64,000 nucleotides of DNA from contig JBDZVX010000002.1 of assembly GCA_040255925.1 (NCBI GenBank), positions 1-64,000 of the forward strand, in the 5' to 3' direction. The translations under genes and the position numbers were made by a program. Below the pieces are notes generated by a model. That model did no database searches. It was not told the origin of the DNA and was given only the letters and a program-made list of their open reading frames with translations. This stretch comes from Nitrolancea sp040255925 (GTDB lineage: Bacteria > Chloroflexota > Chloroflexia > Thermomicrobiales > Thermomicrobiaceae). Of this stretch, positions 1 through 8,168 are shown piece by piece (the first letter of the stretch is position 1; each line of letters opens with the position of its first letter).

Positions 1-94
1 AGACCGTGACCGCCACGGTCATCTCGTGCGCGAAGATCGTCCGGAGCAGCCCGCCCACGGCGGTGCCGTCAAGCTTCAACTCAGCAGTGTCCAT
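1..94 (-). CDS. DUF6510-like protein, N-terminal part (runs off the window)
   Basis: Only the first 31 codons are visible on the minus strand. They start with ATG at 94, behind a GGAGGG ribosome site 7 nt upstream and 2 nt after the stop of the flavin reductase. The visible protein begins MDTAELKLDGTAVGGLL and continues to a FAHEMT-like segment. This resembles the start of DUF6510 proteins, short predicted zinc-ribbon proteins that I recall next to flavin reductase and Moco oxidoreductase genes. The match is from memory and the Cys region lies outside the window. Position makes it the last visible gene of a three-gene operon. Confidence 0.55.
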   Translation of the reverse strand, partial: MDTAELKLDGTAVGGLLRTIFAHEMTVAVTV

Positions 95-96
95 CG

Positions 97-819
97 CTAC
101 CCTCCAGTCGGCCCGAAGCGCTCGGTCCGGATCCGCGCCGGGCCGTAGCCCAGGTTACCCAGGCCGCCGGCGACCGACTCGACGAAGCGTGTTGGGCCGC
201 ACGCGAGGGCGAGAGTTCGGTCAACCGGGGGCCAAGCGACCTCTCGAAGCATCTCCTGGTCAACCCGGCGCCGGTATCCCGTCCAGCTTTCGGGGTGGGA
301 GCGGGTGTAGGTATAGATGAGTTCGAACCCCGGTACGCTGGCGCTCAAACGTTCGAGCTCGGATCGGTAGATGACGTCTTCCGGGGATCGGGCGGAGTAG
401 AGTAAGCGGATCGGCACGTCGCTCCCGACCGCGACCCGATGACGGATCATGGCCATGAGCGGCACGACGCCTGAGCCGCCGGCGACCAGCAGCACCGGTC
501 CGCCCAGCCCGGCTTCCCAGACAAAGTAGCCCCCGATCGGCCCACGTAGCTCCAGCCGGTCCCCCGGGCGGACCTCCATCGTAAGATATGGGGAGACTTC
601 ACCGTTGGGCAACTCTTCAACCGTAAGTTCGAGATTCTCGGCTTCCGGCGGAGAAGCGATCGAGTAGCTGCGGATCGCCTGGTAGCCGTCTTCCGCGGTC
701 AGACGCACATCCACATGCTGACCTGGCCGGTGACGACTCCAAGATGGCACCGATATCACCAGACTCCGCGTCCGCGGCGTCTCCGTGATGGTCTCGACGA
801 CCTCGCCGAGCTGCCACAT
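97..819 (-). CDS. FAD/NAD(P)-binding oxidoreductase (ferredoxin reductase family)
   Basis: A 240-residue flavin reductase of the ferredoxin-NADP reductase superfamily, cytosolic. The FAD-binding RSYS motif is at residues 50-53, a GPIGGYF loop follows, the nucleotide-binding segment LLVAGGSGVVPLM is near 112-124 and the C-terminal ACGP motif is near 208. No 2Fe-2S ferredoxin domain is attached. The chosen ATG at 819 overlaps the TGA of the upstream Moco gene by one base (TGATG), which points to translational coupling; an ATG at 849 would add ten residues inside that gene. It probably passes electrons to or from the neighbouring molybdoenzyme, an inference from the operon. Confidence 0.85.
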   Translation of the reverse strand: MWQLGEVVETITETPRTRSLVISVPSWSRHRPGQHVDVRLTAEDGYQAIRSYSIASPPEAENLELTVEELPNGEVSPYLTMEVRPGDRLELRGPIGGYFVWEAGLGGPVLLVAGGSGVVPLMAMIRHRVAVGSDVPIRLLYSARSPEDVIYRSELERLSASVPGFELIYTYTRSHPESWTGYRRRVDQEMLREVAWPPVDRTLALACGPTRFVESVAGGLGNLGYGPARIRTERFGPTGG

Positions 820-1442
820 CAATCGCCCCAGTAGCGCTGTTCCTTCCATGGATCACCGTACATGTGATAGCCAAGCTCCTCCCAGAAGCCGGGCTGGTCA
901 TGATCCAATACCCGAAGCCCTCGGACCCACTTGGCGCTCTTCCAAAAGTAGAGATGCGGCACCAGGAGCCGGGCCGGACCGCCGTGCTCCGGCGCCAGGG
1001 GCTGGCCACCATAGGCGTAGGCGATCCAGGCCTTGCCGCCCGTGACGTCGGCAAGAGGAAGGTTAGTCGTATATCCGCCGTCGCAAACGACCAGGAGGTA
1101 TCCGCCTTCGAGATGGACCTGATCCAGAAGCGTATCCAGTGACACACCCTCCCAGACGGTATCGAGCTTCGACCAGCGGGTTACGCAGTGGATGTCAGTG
1201 GTGGTCGCCTGGCTGGGTAGAGCCCGGAACTCCGCCCAGGTCCAGCGCTTAGGCTCCGCCACTTTCCCGACGATCGAGAAATCCCAGTCCTCCAGGCGTG
1301 TCCGCGGAGTGGGACCGGCCGAGAGCACCGGGAAGTCCGGCGTCAGGTACTGGCCGGGCGGCAATCGCGCGGCGTTTTCCGGTTTGAGACGACGCCCCCG
1401 GAAACCCCGGGAGATGAATCCTCCGGCCATAGCGGCTCGCAT
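819..1442 (-). CDS. Molybdopterin-dependent oxidoreductase (sulfite oxidase fold)
   Basis: A roughly 207-residue protein of the sulfite-oxidase/YedY-type Moco-binding fold. The conserved HCVTRWS segment carries the Cys (about residue 86) expected to ligate molybdenum, and a Gly-rich HGGPARLLVP segment with a following YFWKSAKW block is typical of the family. There is no Tat signal and no dimerisation domain, so it is a short cytosolic version; the substrate is unknown. The frame is open to 1574, but that extension runs through a perfect hairpin (1553-1584) and has low-complexity content, so an ATG at 1442 or 1430 is more likely. It is translationally coupled to the flavin reductase. Confidence 0.82.
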   Translation of the reverse strand: MRAAMAGGFISRGFRGRRLKPENAARLPPGQYLTPDFPVLSAGPTPRTRLEDWDFSIVGKVAEPKRWTWAEFRALPSQATTTDIHCVTRWSKLDTVWEGVSLDTLLDQVHLEGGYLLVVCDGGYTTNLPLADVTGGKAWIAYAYGGQPLAPEHGGPARLLVPHLYFWKSAKWVRGLRVLDHDQPGFWEELGYHMYGDPWKEQRYWGD

Positions 1443-1552
1443 TCGCGCATGGTACGAAGCGTAATTGGTCTGGCGATCGTGCAAATCCCGTACCATCGGC
1501 GCATCAAACGGTTCGGCCGCTCCGTCCCCGCATACACCCCGACGAGTGTAAG

Positions 1553-1584
1553 ACAGCCTTGGACGGTTTCCCATCCAAGGCTGT
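1553..1584. terminator. Hairpin between the GlsB-like gene and the Moco operon
   Basis: Perfect 11-bp inverted repeat: ACAGCCTTGGA at 1553-1563 and TCCAAGGCTGT at 1574-1584, with a 10-nt loop. It lies 23 nt past the stop of the minus-strand GlsB-like gene. There is no clear T-run, so intrinsic termination is likely but unproven. Confidence 0.55.
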
Positions 1585-1606
1585 CAAGGAACTGCGTGTG
1601 CGCGCG

Positions 1607-1861
1607 TTATGCGCGACTGACCGCGCCGTAGATCGCCAGGAGAACGATGGCACCGACGATCGCGACCAGCAGGGTACCGAGACTAAAGGTCGCGACGAAA
1701 TTCGAACCGGTAATTAAACCCCAGACAAAGCCACCGATAAGTGCGCCGACGATACCGACGATGATATTCGCGAGCCAGCCCATCCGGGCGTTGCGGCCCA
1801 TGATCATGCTCGCGATCCAGCCGGCCACGGCGCCGATGATAATCCAGCTGATGATGCTCAT
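1607..1861 (-). CDS. GlsB/YeaQ/YmgE family stress-response membrane protein
   Basis: An 84-residue, highly hydrophobic protein with three predicted membrane spans and Gly-rich packing (IIGAVAGWIASMIMG, IIVGIVGALIGGFVWGL, TLLVAIVGAIVLLAIYG). This is the standard length and layout of the transglycosylase-associated/GlsB family of inner-membrane proteins, which are often induced by general stress; the biochemical role is unknown. The ATG at 1861 has an AAAGGA ribosome site about 9 nt upstream. It stands alone on the minus strand and is followed by the hairpin at 1553-1584. Confidence 0.9.
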   Translation of the reverse strand: MSIISWIIIGAVAGWIASMIMGRNARMGWLANIIVGIVGALIGGFVWGLITGSNFVATFSLGTLLVAIVGAIVLLAIYGAVSRA

Positions 1862-2005
1862 CTGTTTGTGTCCTTTCCGACGTCATGCATGTACGGTGAC
1901 CCGCAACCACTTCATGCACGCTTTGTGCCACCGGCGGGGACCGATCCCGGCGCGGGGACAAGAGGCTGCTCGCCCAATGTGGAATTGCCGTGGCCGCGCG
2001 GGAGG

Positions 2006-2034
2006 TTACGAGCATCCTAGTAGTACACTAAGAT
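2006..2034 (+). promoter_or_regulatory. Candidate sigma-A promoter for the 2108 gene
   Basis: TTACGA at 2006-2011 and TAAGAT at 2029-2034 are separated by 17 nt and sit in a locally AT-rich patch about 75 nt before the GTG start. The -35 box is only a partial match. Confidence 0.35.
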
Positions 2035-2107
2035 TAATAGACCATTTGGTTCGTACGGGCGCGGGCATCCTGACGATTCAGCCCTGCCCACGGCGGAAGG
2101 AATCCCG

Positions 2108-2497
2108 GTGAACTACTACCTGAAAACAACGTCCGAAGCACCCGCGACTGAGACCGATGAGGAAACCGGCAAAGCTATCCTGAGCCGGGGCCGGCATGAA
2201 GGACGCCGGATCGTTGAACTCTTCCTCCTCTATGCGAATGGCCGGATCGACCGTTGCCAGGAGCGCGCGCGGAGGCGTCTTGGCAGTAACGCGGTGATCA
2301 GCCGGACCTGGCTCTGTGAGACCTACCAGCCCGGCCAGCCGGTAGCCTGGGCGAATGACCGGTACGTTCCGAGCCCGGAGGAGGCGACCCATGAGTTGCC
2401 GGAGACGCCCGAAGCCGTGGTCCTCGTGCTGCTGGGAGCGGAGACGAATCCCGAGTCGACGGTCCAGCAGCTTGAAACACTCCACGCGCCACGGTAA
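2108..2497 (+). CDS. Hypothetical protein, 129 aa
   Basis: I do not recognise this protein. It is acidic, soluble, without signal peptide or membrane span. A central helical stretch reads RIVELFLLYANGRIDRCQERARRR, and a hydrophobic strand EAVVLVLLGAE lies near the C-terminus. It starts with GTG at 2108, behind a strong GGAAGG ribosome site with 7-nt spacing, and a promoter-like pair lies upstream. That start signal is why I prefer this strand over the overlapping minus-strand frame. It is convergent with the PSP1 gene, so it is a single-gene unit. Confidence 0.6.
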   Translation: MNYYLKTTSEAPATETDEETGKAILSRGRHEGRRIVELFLLYANGRIDRCQERARRRLGSNAVISRTWLCETYQPGQPVAWANDRYVPSPEEATHELPETPEAVVLVLLGAETNPESTVQQLETLHAPR

Positions 2498-2603
2498 TTA
2501 TCCGGTGCTGTGCCGGAAGTCTGGTCATGGATTCAACGCCCTCGTCGTGGACGTCCGGAGGATGGTTGGGGATGGTGAACCGGCCGGGCCGAGCGGCGAG
2601 CCG

Positions 2604-3329
2604 CTACCTGGCCGCGATCAGATCGTCCACCGGCACCAGCACCTCTTCACCAGAGTCGAGACGCACCCGTGCCCGCCGCTCTCGCGTCGCGATTGAGATC
2701 ACCGAGCCGGCACCATGATCTGTTCGCACACGAGTTCCCAGCCGGACCAGCCCTTCCGGCGCGAACGCCAGCCCCCGTCCGGTCCCGGGAAACCGCGTTC
2801 GTAGTAACTCGTGGAACGTCAGGACCTCCGGCGGGCGGCCCAGGCTGCCGTAGAGGTTCATACCGGCTGCCTCGTATTCGAGATAAACCGGCACCCCAGC
2901 GACTGGCTTAACCACACCGGGTAGTACGCCCTCCCCAGTCCCTTGAGGTCCGCGGTAGCTGACGATCACCGCCTCACCGCTGAGCGTGAATCGGAGCCCG
3001 GTGATGAAGAGGGGCAGCCGCCGTTCGCGCACGGTCGCGATCACGGCGTCCAACACCTCCCTGGCGCGTTCCAACCGCGTTGAAACCAACGCCACCTCAT
3101 CTGCCGTCAAACGCCGGATCACGGCCGATAAGCGCTCGGGCAATTTCGCCAGCTTGAACTGTTGCGGTGCGACGACCACCTGCCCCGGCTCCTCACCGGC
3201 AGGCGACGGGACGGCAACCCAATCACGGAGGGCGATGTCCTCGATGGCCGTGCCGCGGAACCGGAGCCGGCCGGCACCGGGGATTCGCACACCGACCAGG
3301 AACTCCTGGTTCAGCGGGTCGCCGGCCAT
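2604..3329 (-). CDS. PSP1/RicT-like protein
   Basis: A 241-residue protein matching the PSP1 C-terminal domain family (B. subtilis RicT/YaaT). The N-terminal half has the expected VGVRIPGAGRLRFR and 'W(V)AV...GEEPGQVVV' pattern, followed by helices and RLPLFITGLRFTLSG. The usual Cys residues that bind Fe-S clusters in RicT are not evident, so it may be a divergent member. The C-terminal 70 residues add a barrel-like segment (VRTDHGAGSVISIATRERRARVRLDSGEE), resembling a KOW/CarD-like fold. Its ATG overlaps the end of holB by 19 nt, and the holB-yaaT pairing is known from Firmicutes. Confidence 0.72.
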   Translation of the reverse strand: MAGDPLNQEFLVGVRIPGAGRLRFRGTAIEDIALRDWVAVPSPAGEEPGQVVVAPQQFKLAKLPERLSAVIRRLTADEVALVSTRLERAREVLDAVIATVRERRLPLFITGLRFTLSGEAVIVSYRGPQGTGEGVLPGVVKPVAGVPVYLEYEAAGMNLYGSLGRPPEVLTFHELLRTRFPGTGRGLAFAPEGLVRLGTRVRTDHGAGSVISIATRERRARVRLDSGEEVLVPVDDLIAAR

Positions 3330-4351
3330 TGCACCACCATATGATCCAGTGCCAGCCGGGGCTGGACATTGGCACTAAGGTCAGTCAGCGTCTGGAAGGT
3401 TGCTTTCAATCCGGACTGGATTTCCGCCGGCTCCCACCGGTCGGCGATGACGGCGATCCGGTCCGCGATGTCGGCATTGACAACCCGATCGGAGCACCCC
3501 GTCTTGACGAGCAGCAGATCGCGCCAGAGCCCGACCAGAAGATCGAGCTGCTGCTGCACCTGTTCCCGTTGGCCTCGCCGGAAGGATTCCGCCATGCGGC
3601 GCGCCCCCCCCAGGGCGACCAGTGGATCGTCGATCATCTTGAGACACACGTCAACGGCATCCCGGCGGGCAGCCAACGCATCGGCATCCGCCGCCAGGTC
3701 GAGCGCCTGACCGATCCGGCCCCGGCTGATACTCGCGATCATGGCTGCCTGCGCGGCGTCGATCCCCCGGCCGGTTAACACACTGATGATTTCCGGGCGG
3801 CTGAGGGGACCAAGCGGAATGTGCAGGCACCGGGAGCGAATCGTCTCCGGCAACGCCTCGGACTCGGTCGCGATAAGGACGATCACGACAAACGGCGGGG
3901 GCTCTTCAAGCGTCTTGAGAATCCCATCGCTGGCATCTCGGGAGAGCAGATCGGCATCCTCAATGATCGCGACGCGCCAATCCCCTTCCAGCGGCCGCAA
4001 CGAAATCGACGCGCGGAGCTCCCGGATGACGTCGATCGAGATCCGGGTATTCTTCCGATCGGCGTCACTGGAACCGGTCGCTTGAGAGGCGAGATTGGTG
4101 ACCGAGACATCGGGATAGATCCCTCGGGCGATCCGGCGGCAACTGGAGCAATGCCCGCACGGCCGCTGGTCAACCGCCATGCCACAAGACAACGCGCTGG
4201 CAAAGGTTAGCGCTAACGTGCTCCGTCCGACTCCAGCCGGACCGGTGATGAGGTAGGCATGCGCGACATCGCCGGATTTGACTGCACGTGCCAGGAGATC
4301 GACCGCTACGTGATGACCGGTTACCGGCCATGTAGGATACCGGTCATTCAT
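3311..4351 (-). CDS. holB: DNA polymerase III delta' subunit
   Basis: A 346-residue AAA+ clamp-loader subunit. Near the N-terminus are HAYLITGPAGVGRSTLAL (Walker A with the Lys replaced by Arg, normal for the non-catalytic delta' subunit) and a zinc-binding Cys set (CGHCSSCRRI). Further on are IEDADLL, the position of Walker B, the ILKTLEEPP signature and the sensor-like SRC motif. It loads the sliding clamp with tau/gamma and delta. The chosen ATG is at 4351; a TTG at 4372 would add seven residues. It overlaps the downstream PSP1 gene, so the two are probably co-expressed. Confidence 0.92.
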   Translation of the reverse strand: MNDRYPTWPVTGHHVAVDLLARAVKSGDVAHAYLITGPAGVGRSTLALTFASALSCGMAVDQRPCGHCSSCRRIARGIYPDVSVTNLASQATGSSDADRKNTRISIDVIRELRASISLRPLEGDWRVAIIEDADLLSRDASDGILKTLEEPPPFVVIVLIATESEALPETIRSRCLHIPLGPLSRPEIISVLTGRGIDAAQAAMIASISRGRIGQALDLAADADALAARRDAVDVCLKMIDDPLVALGGARRMAESFRRGQREQVQQQLDLLVGLWRDLLLVKTGCSDRVVNADIADRIAVIADRWEPAEIQSGLKATFQTLTDLSANVQPRLALDHMVVQWPATR

Positions 4352-4461
4352 GGCGGGGTTCCGCGAGCTCAATGGTCGCGGCCAGTACCCGCGACCTCCA
4401 GAGCCTGGGCTCCCGGTAGTGCGTGGAGTAGCGGGCGGGGAAGGAGGTCACATCCAACAGC

Positions 4462-5244
4462 TCACGTCGCGTGAGCGCCCTTCGTTCCCTTGGATTGCTG
4501 CGGAAGCGTGATTGGCCCCTCAACGCCGTTCCCCTGGGAAAGAACCTCGATGATCTGGTCTCGCAGTTTGGTATGGAGGCGCGCCTCAGTACCAAGGTCT
4601 CGGATGGCTGGATAGAGATCCTTCGCCGTTACCACCGCAAGATCGGACGAAATGATTTCCACCTCAGCCTTCGGATGCGGGAAGGCGACCATGCCTTCGA
4701 TGAGGTCCTCATCGACCGAGATGCCCCGAGCCTCCAAAAACGTCCGCAGTACTCGCTGGTTCTCCACGCATTCGATTGACGGGTTTTTAAGGGGATCACC
4801 GCCGAAGATCATGATCCTCGCCAGCCCCTTCCGCTCACGCTTCCAGCGATTCCCTTCAACCTTAAATTTTCCTGGGAGACCCCGAGCCGTGATGACCATA
4901 ACTCCACCGCTGTAGACCAGCACGTGTTCCGGACGGCGCCCGACCAATTTCTTCTCAAGCATCTCCGGGTAATGGATGATCGTGTAGCGATCGTTCAACC
5001 GCCTCAGCAGATCATCGATTGCCTCATCGGCTCTCGGCTTGCCATTCCACTTCGTGCTCTCCTGCATCCCGTTACTGAACACGATGAAACCGAGGATCAG
5101 GAGGCCATAGCCGAAAAGGATCCAATCCGGTTGGAACTGGGTTACGAGAATGGTCGAAGCGAGGACCAGCACACCCACCCAAACCAAGAGGCGGGAGGTG
5201 CGCTTCTGGCGCTTGATGTACCCGGTATTTCGTACGACGCGCAT
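4462..5244 (-). CDS. Membrane protein with degenerate NERD-like domain
   Basis: A 260-residue protein with two membrane spans near residues 17-36 and 43-62, then a soluble domain. The soluble part follows the nuclease-related NERD layout: DDLLRRLNDRYTIIHYPEML, then EHVLVYSGGVMVITAR where NERD proteins have an acidic residue and an I-E-x-K motif, then NRW and NPSIECVENQRVLRTFL. The catalytic acidic and Lys positions are missing (ITAR), so any nuclease activity is doubtful. ATG 5244 has an AGAAGG site; the frame extends to 5310 without one. It may be an anchored protein- or nucleic-acid-binding module. The assignment is my own pattern reading. Confidence 0.6.
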   Translation of the reverse strand: MRVVRNTGYIKRQKRTSRLLVWVGVLVLASTILVTQFQPDWILFGYGLLILGFIVFSNGMQESTKWNGKPRADEAIDDLLRRLNDRYTIIHYPEMLEKKLVGRRPEHVLVYSGGVMVITARGLPGKFKVEGNRWKRERKGLARIMIFGGDPLKNPSIECVENQRVLRTFLEARGISVDEDLIEGMVAFPHPKAEVEIISSDLAVVTAKDLYPAIRDLGTEARLHTKLRDQIIEVLSQGNGVEGPITLPQQSKGTKGAHAT

Positions 5245-5573
5245 CGTTCTACCTTCTGAGCCGCAAATGCGGATGTCGGGATACGTGCCGAATGGGCGGG
5301 GGAGCCTCACGGGGCGCCGCGCCTAACGCGAGTCTAGCATCTCCGTGTATCCACGTCCATTCCGGTAATCGCCGCGGCACGACTCCTTTCCCACCGGGCT
5401 TTCCCGACATGTGCTATACTGGCGCGGACCACGGACCTCGTGGTCATGACATTGCCGCGTTCCATAAATCTTGGCACGACGGATGCGCGTGCCGGGGAAA
5501 GCTTGGAGCATCGAGCGGCCGCTGAAAGAACGGCGACCGTTACCACGTGGGTGGAAAGGAGGTGATCCGGTCA
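5245..5573. other. Intergenic region before rpsU
   Basis: Divergent spacer of about 330 nt. TATACT at 5415-5420 could be the -10 box of the rpsU promoter, but no convincing -35 lies 16-18 nt upstream. From 5555 it holds the rpsU ribosome site. I see no ORF with a start signal here. Confidence 0.4.
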
Positions 5574-5774
5574 GTGCGCATCGAAATACGAGATAGCGAG
5601 AGCTTCGAATCACTCCTTCGGCGTTTTACGAAGGAGATGCAGAAGTCGGGGAAGCTCCGTGAGTTCCGCAGCAAGCGCCGCTTCGTGAGCAAGAGCGAAC
5701 AACGGCGGGCCAAGCTCCGCAAAGCGGAGCATAAGCGCCGGCGCAAAGCTGCTCAGCAAGGAACAGCTGCGTGA
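5574..5774 (+). CDS. rpsU: 30S ribosomal protein S21
   Basis: A 66-residue basic protein matching S21 throughout: RIEIRDSESFESLLRRF, then KSGKLREFRSKRRFVSKSE and a Lys/Arg-rich tail (AEHKRRRKAA). S21 binds the small subunit near the anti-Shine-Dalgarno region and supports initiation. The GTG at 5574 is chosen because an almost perfect Shine-Dalgarno, AAAGGAGGTGAT, occupies 5555-5566, 7 nt upstream; the longer frame from 5547 would translate that site. A strong hairpin follows the gene. Confidence 0.93.
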   Translation: MRIEIRDSESFESLLRRFTKEMQKSGKLREFRSKRRFVSKSEQRRAKLRKAEHKRRRKAAQQGTAA

Positions 5775-5807
5775 CCGGGTTTACCTGCCTACCGCGCTTC
5801 ACCCCGT

Positions 5808-5849
5808 GCGAGCACTCGATAGCCATAACGAGGCGTGCCGAGTGCTCGC
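5808..5849 (+). terminator. Hairpin after rpsU
   Basis: Perfect 11-bp inverted repeat: GCGAGCACTCG at 5808-5818 and CGAGTGCTCGC at 5839-5849, with a 20-nt loop, 34 nt after the rpsU stop. No T-run follows, so it may stop or stabilise the transcript. Confidence 0.5.
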
Positions 5850-5926
5850 ATCGCGCCCGAAAGGGAAGTCTTCTCGTCCAGCCGCATCCCGTAGCGGTTT
5901 CCTCACTTCCGGAATAGGCGTCCATT

Positions 5927-6262
5927 GTGCGAGGAATAACCCGTCTGACCTGGTTGCTGCCGGTCGCGACCGTTGGCTTCGCGGTGTATATCACCGTCGT
6001 CATTCTCGGCATTCTGGTCTTGCACATCCCGATCTGGCTCCTCATAGTCCTGGCCTTGCCGGCGCTCTTCCAGACCTGGATCGCCTTGATCATCGCCTTA
6101 GTCGATGTAACCGAGCGACCCAAGGATGTGCTTTCCGAAGAGAAAAAGATGGTCTGGATGCTGGTACTCGCGCTCCTCAATATCTTCGCGTTCATCCCCT
6201 ACTGGCTCATGGTGGTACGGCCCAATCGTGGAACGGCATTCCCGTCCGCCGACCCGGACTGA
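5927..6262 (+). CDS. Small membrane protein, PLDc_N-like
   Basis: A 111-residue protein with three predicted spans: TWLLPVATVGFAVYITVVILGILVL, WLLIVLALPALFQTWIALIIALV and MVWMLVLALLNIFAFIPYWLMVV. The segment 'ALVDVTERP...EEKKMVWMLVL...FIPYWLMV' resembles the phospholipase-D-nuclease N-terminal (PLDc_N) membrane module often found as a stand-alone small protein of unknown function. It starts with GTG at 5927 after a weak GGAATAGG site. It may share the rpsU transcript if the hairpin between them is leaky. It is convergent with the next minus-strand gene. Confidence 0.6.
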   Translation: MRGITRLTWLLPVATVGFAVYITVVILGILVLHIPIWLLIVLALPALFQTWIALIIALVDVTERPKDVLSEEKKMVWMLVLALLNIFAFIPYWLMVVRPNRGTAFPSADPD

Positions 6263-6436
6263 GCGATCACGGTGTGGGGTGCCAGCGCCCCTGCGACGAC
6301 GAGCCCAGGAAGAGGGTGAACATGATAGCGAGCGCGGTACTAGACGGGAAAAGACCGCGCCCGCCATCATTGCGTTCGGCTCGGGAGTGAGAAGGCGCCA
6401 GGCGAAACCGCTCACGCGTTCGTCCGGCGCGAACGA

Positions 6437-6775
6437 TCAGGAATCCTCGGGCTTTTTCTTCTCCGATTCCTCTTCGGTTCCTTGATACCCTTTGTTCTCC
6501 TCGGAAGGCTCGCCGCTCGGAGGCATGTACTCCAACTCGGAGCTGCCGTGGTCCTCATAGCCGGCGGCTCCCCGTTCGCCCTGGCCGAATTCGTTCATGT
6601 CGCGCACCGGGGCATCCCCGCTGGGCGGCATCACTCCCGCGGACATCGGGTAAACGCCCGAACGACCAGGCTTCTCCTTCCGCCCTTTACCTCCTCCAGG
6701 AAGCCCCTCCTCGTGGAATTCTTCGGCCGGGCTGGCCGGCTGCTCCTCCTGGCTTTGCTCCTGCTCATGATCCAT
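6437..6775 (-). CDS. Small disordered acidic protein
   Basis: A 112-residue protein rich in Glu, Gln, Gly and Pro, so probably disordered. I do not know its function. The middle carries a motif I associate with small uncharacterised proteins of several phyla: GVYPMS, then APVRDMNEFGQGERGAAGYEDHGSSEL. The charged tails are not conserved in my memory. ATG 6775 sits 5 nt after AAGGAGGAA, a very strong ribosome site, so it is a real gene. It is the last gene of the minus-strand run that begins with the alpha/beta hydrolase, 46 nt after the erythromycin-esterase-like gene, and may be co-transcribed. Confidence 0.7.
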   Translation of the reverse strand: MDHEQEQSQEEQPASPAEEFHEEGLPGGGKGRKEKPGRSGVYPMSAGVMPPSGDAPVRDMNEFGQGERGAAGYEDHGSSELEYMPPSGEPSEENKGYQGTEEESEKKKPEDS

Positions 6776-6821
6776 CAATATTCCTCCTTGAGTTCTCACC
6801 GCCGGTCATGGCCCACCGTTG

Positions 6822-8168
6822 CTATTGGCCGGTCGGGAACGTCTCCGGCACCTCGCCGGTGAGCCACTGCGTCGTGGGCTCCAGCGGCTCAAGCGCCTGT
6901 GTCTCATCGAAGTGGAGTACGGCATCGAATTGATCCGGTAGGCGCGCTTCAAAGTAGTGACTAATCCGCTCGGTCTCGGGGCGGTAGATCACGCCGATCG
7001 CGCGCTCCAGCCGGGACTCCATCAGTCCCGGAATCTCCCGGCCACCGCTCAGCTTGAGGAGGAACCGCGGGAGACCCGTGTCATGGAACAGGGCTTCGTA
7101 GCTACCCGGCAGGGCGGGCCGGACCTGCTTTCGCCAACACGCCGCGCCCCAGTCCGACGCCGCAGTGACCGTTCCGGTGTAGGTGGTAAGGCCAACCAGG
7201 ACGCAATCCGGACCGTAGCGCTCGCGGACGAGCTGGCCGACGTTCAGCTCACCACCGGCGCCAAGCTCGGTTGCCCGCGCGTCGCCCAGGTGCGAGTTGT
7301 GTGCCCAGACGACGATCTTCGCGGGAGCGCTCCGTTTTTCCAGATGGTTGATCAGCGCGTCGAGGGTGTCCGCCATATGCTGGTCGCGTAGATTCCAAGA
7401 CCGGACGCCACTCCGGAACATCACGCGGTAGTACTGCTCGGCATCCCGGACAACCCGAGCGTTTTGCTCGGCATAGAAAAAGGCATCTTCCGCCTGGGTG
7501 CCGTCCTGTCTGAGATACGCGGTTGACCGGCGCTGAAGCTCCAGCAACTGGTTGACTACCTCATCCTCACAGGCTTCGATCGCGCCGACGACCGCCGCGT
7601 AGCCGTACGTCTCGGAATCCCGGCCGAACTGCTCCATACAGGAATAGCGGTGGCGCGCCCGCATCGCCGCCTCCGGATCCACCTGATCCAAGTACGTCAG
7701 GACGGCATCGATCGAGGCGTACAGGCTGTAGAGATCCAGACCATAGAAGCCCGCTTTGTTCCCTCCGGGAGGCAGCGCATCGTTGTAGGACCGGAGCCAG
7801 TTCACAAAATTCAGGACTTCGGTATTGCGCCACATCCAGGTCGGAAAGCGCTCGAAGCCGGAGAGCGCCGTGTCGCTGTCCGGGTCATCGCTTTCGCCAC
7901 GCACGTAGCGGTTCACGCGATAGGAGTCCGGCCAGTCGGCTTCGACCGCGACGGCGGCAAAGCCTTTCTCCTGAATCAACCGCTGGGTAATCAGCGCACG
8001 CTGTTGATAGAACTCGTGCGTGCCATGCGACGCTTCACCAATCAAAACAAAACGCGCATCCCCCACCCGGTCCAGTAGTGAATCGTAGTCGCTCTGGGAG
8101 CCGGCGAGGGGTACAGCCTCTTGCCGCAGCGCATCCAGCAACGTGGTGAATGGGGTTATGATGGCCAT
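6822..8168 (-). CDS. Erythromycin esterase family protein
   Basis: A 448-residue member of the EreA/EreB-like fold, close to the usual length. The signature near the N-terminus is FVLIGEASHGTHEFYQQRA with the catalytic-type Glu and His, followed by AVAVEADWPDSYRVNRYV, and later VVWAHNSHLGDARATE with further conserved His residues. Many chromosomal members are not resistance enzymes and have unknown substrates. The ATG overlaps the end of the phosphoribosyltransferase gene by 13 nt, so the two are coupled; fused phosphoribosyltransferase-esterase proteins are known (for example Rv2030c of M. tuberculosis). Confidence 0.9.
   Translation of the reverse strand: MAIITPFTTLLDALRQEAVPLAGSQSDYDSLLDRVGDARFVLIGEASHGTHEFYQQRALITQRLIQEKGFAAVAVEADWPDSYRVNRYVRGESDDPDSDTALSGFERFPTWMWRNTEVLNFVNWLRSYNDALPPGGNKAGFYGLDLYSLYASIDAVLTYLDQVDPEAAMRARHRYSCMEQFGRDSETYGYAAVVGAIEACEDEVVNQLLELQRRSTAYLRQDGTQAEDAFFYAEQNARVVRDAEQYYRVMFRSGVRSWNLRDQHMADTLDALINHLEKRSAPAKIVVWAHNSHLGDARATELGAGGELNVGQLVRERYGPDCVLVGLTTYTGTVTAASDWGAACWRKQVRPALPGSYEALFHDTGLPRFLLKLSGGREIPGLMESRLERAIGVIYRPETERISHYFEARLPDQFDAVLHFDETQALEPLEPTTQWLTGEVPETFPTGQ

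Noticed and set aside
2078..2485. Minus-strand 135-codon frame opposite the 2108 gene
   Set aside because: No ribosome site; the plus-strand frame has GGAAGG at 7 nt and a promoter.
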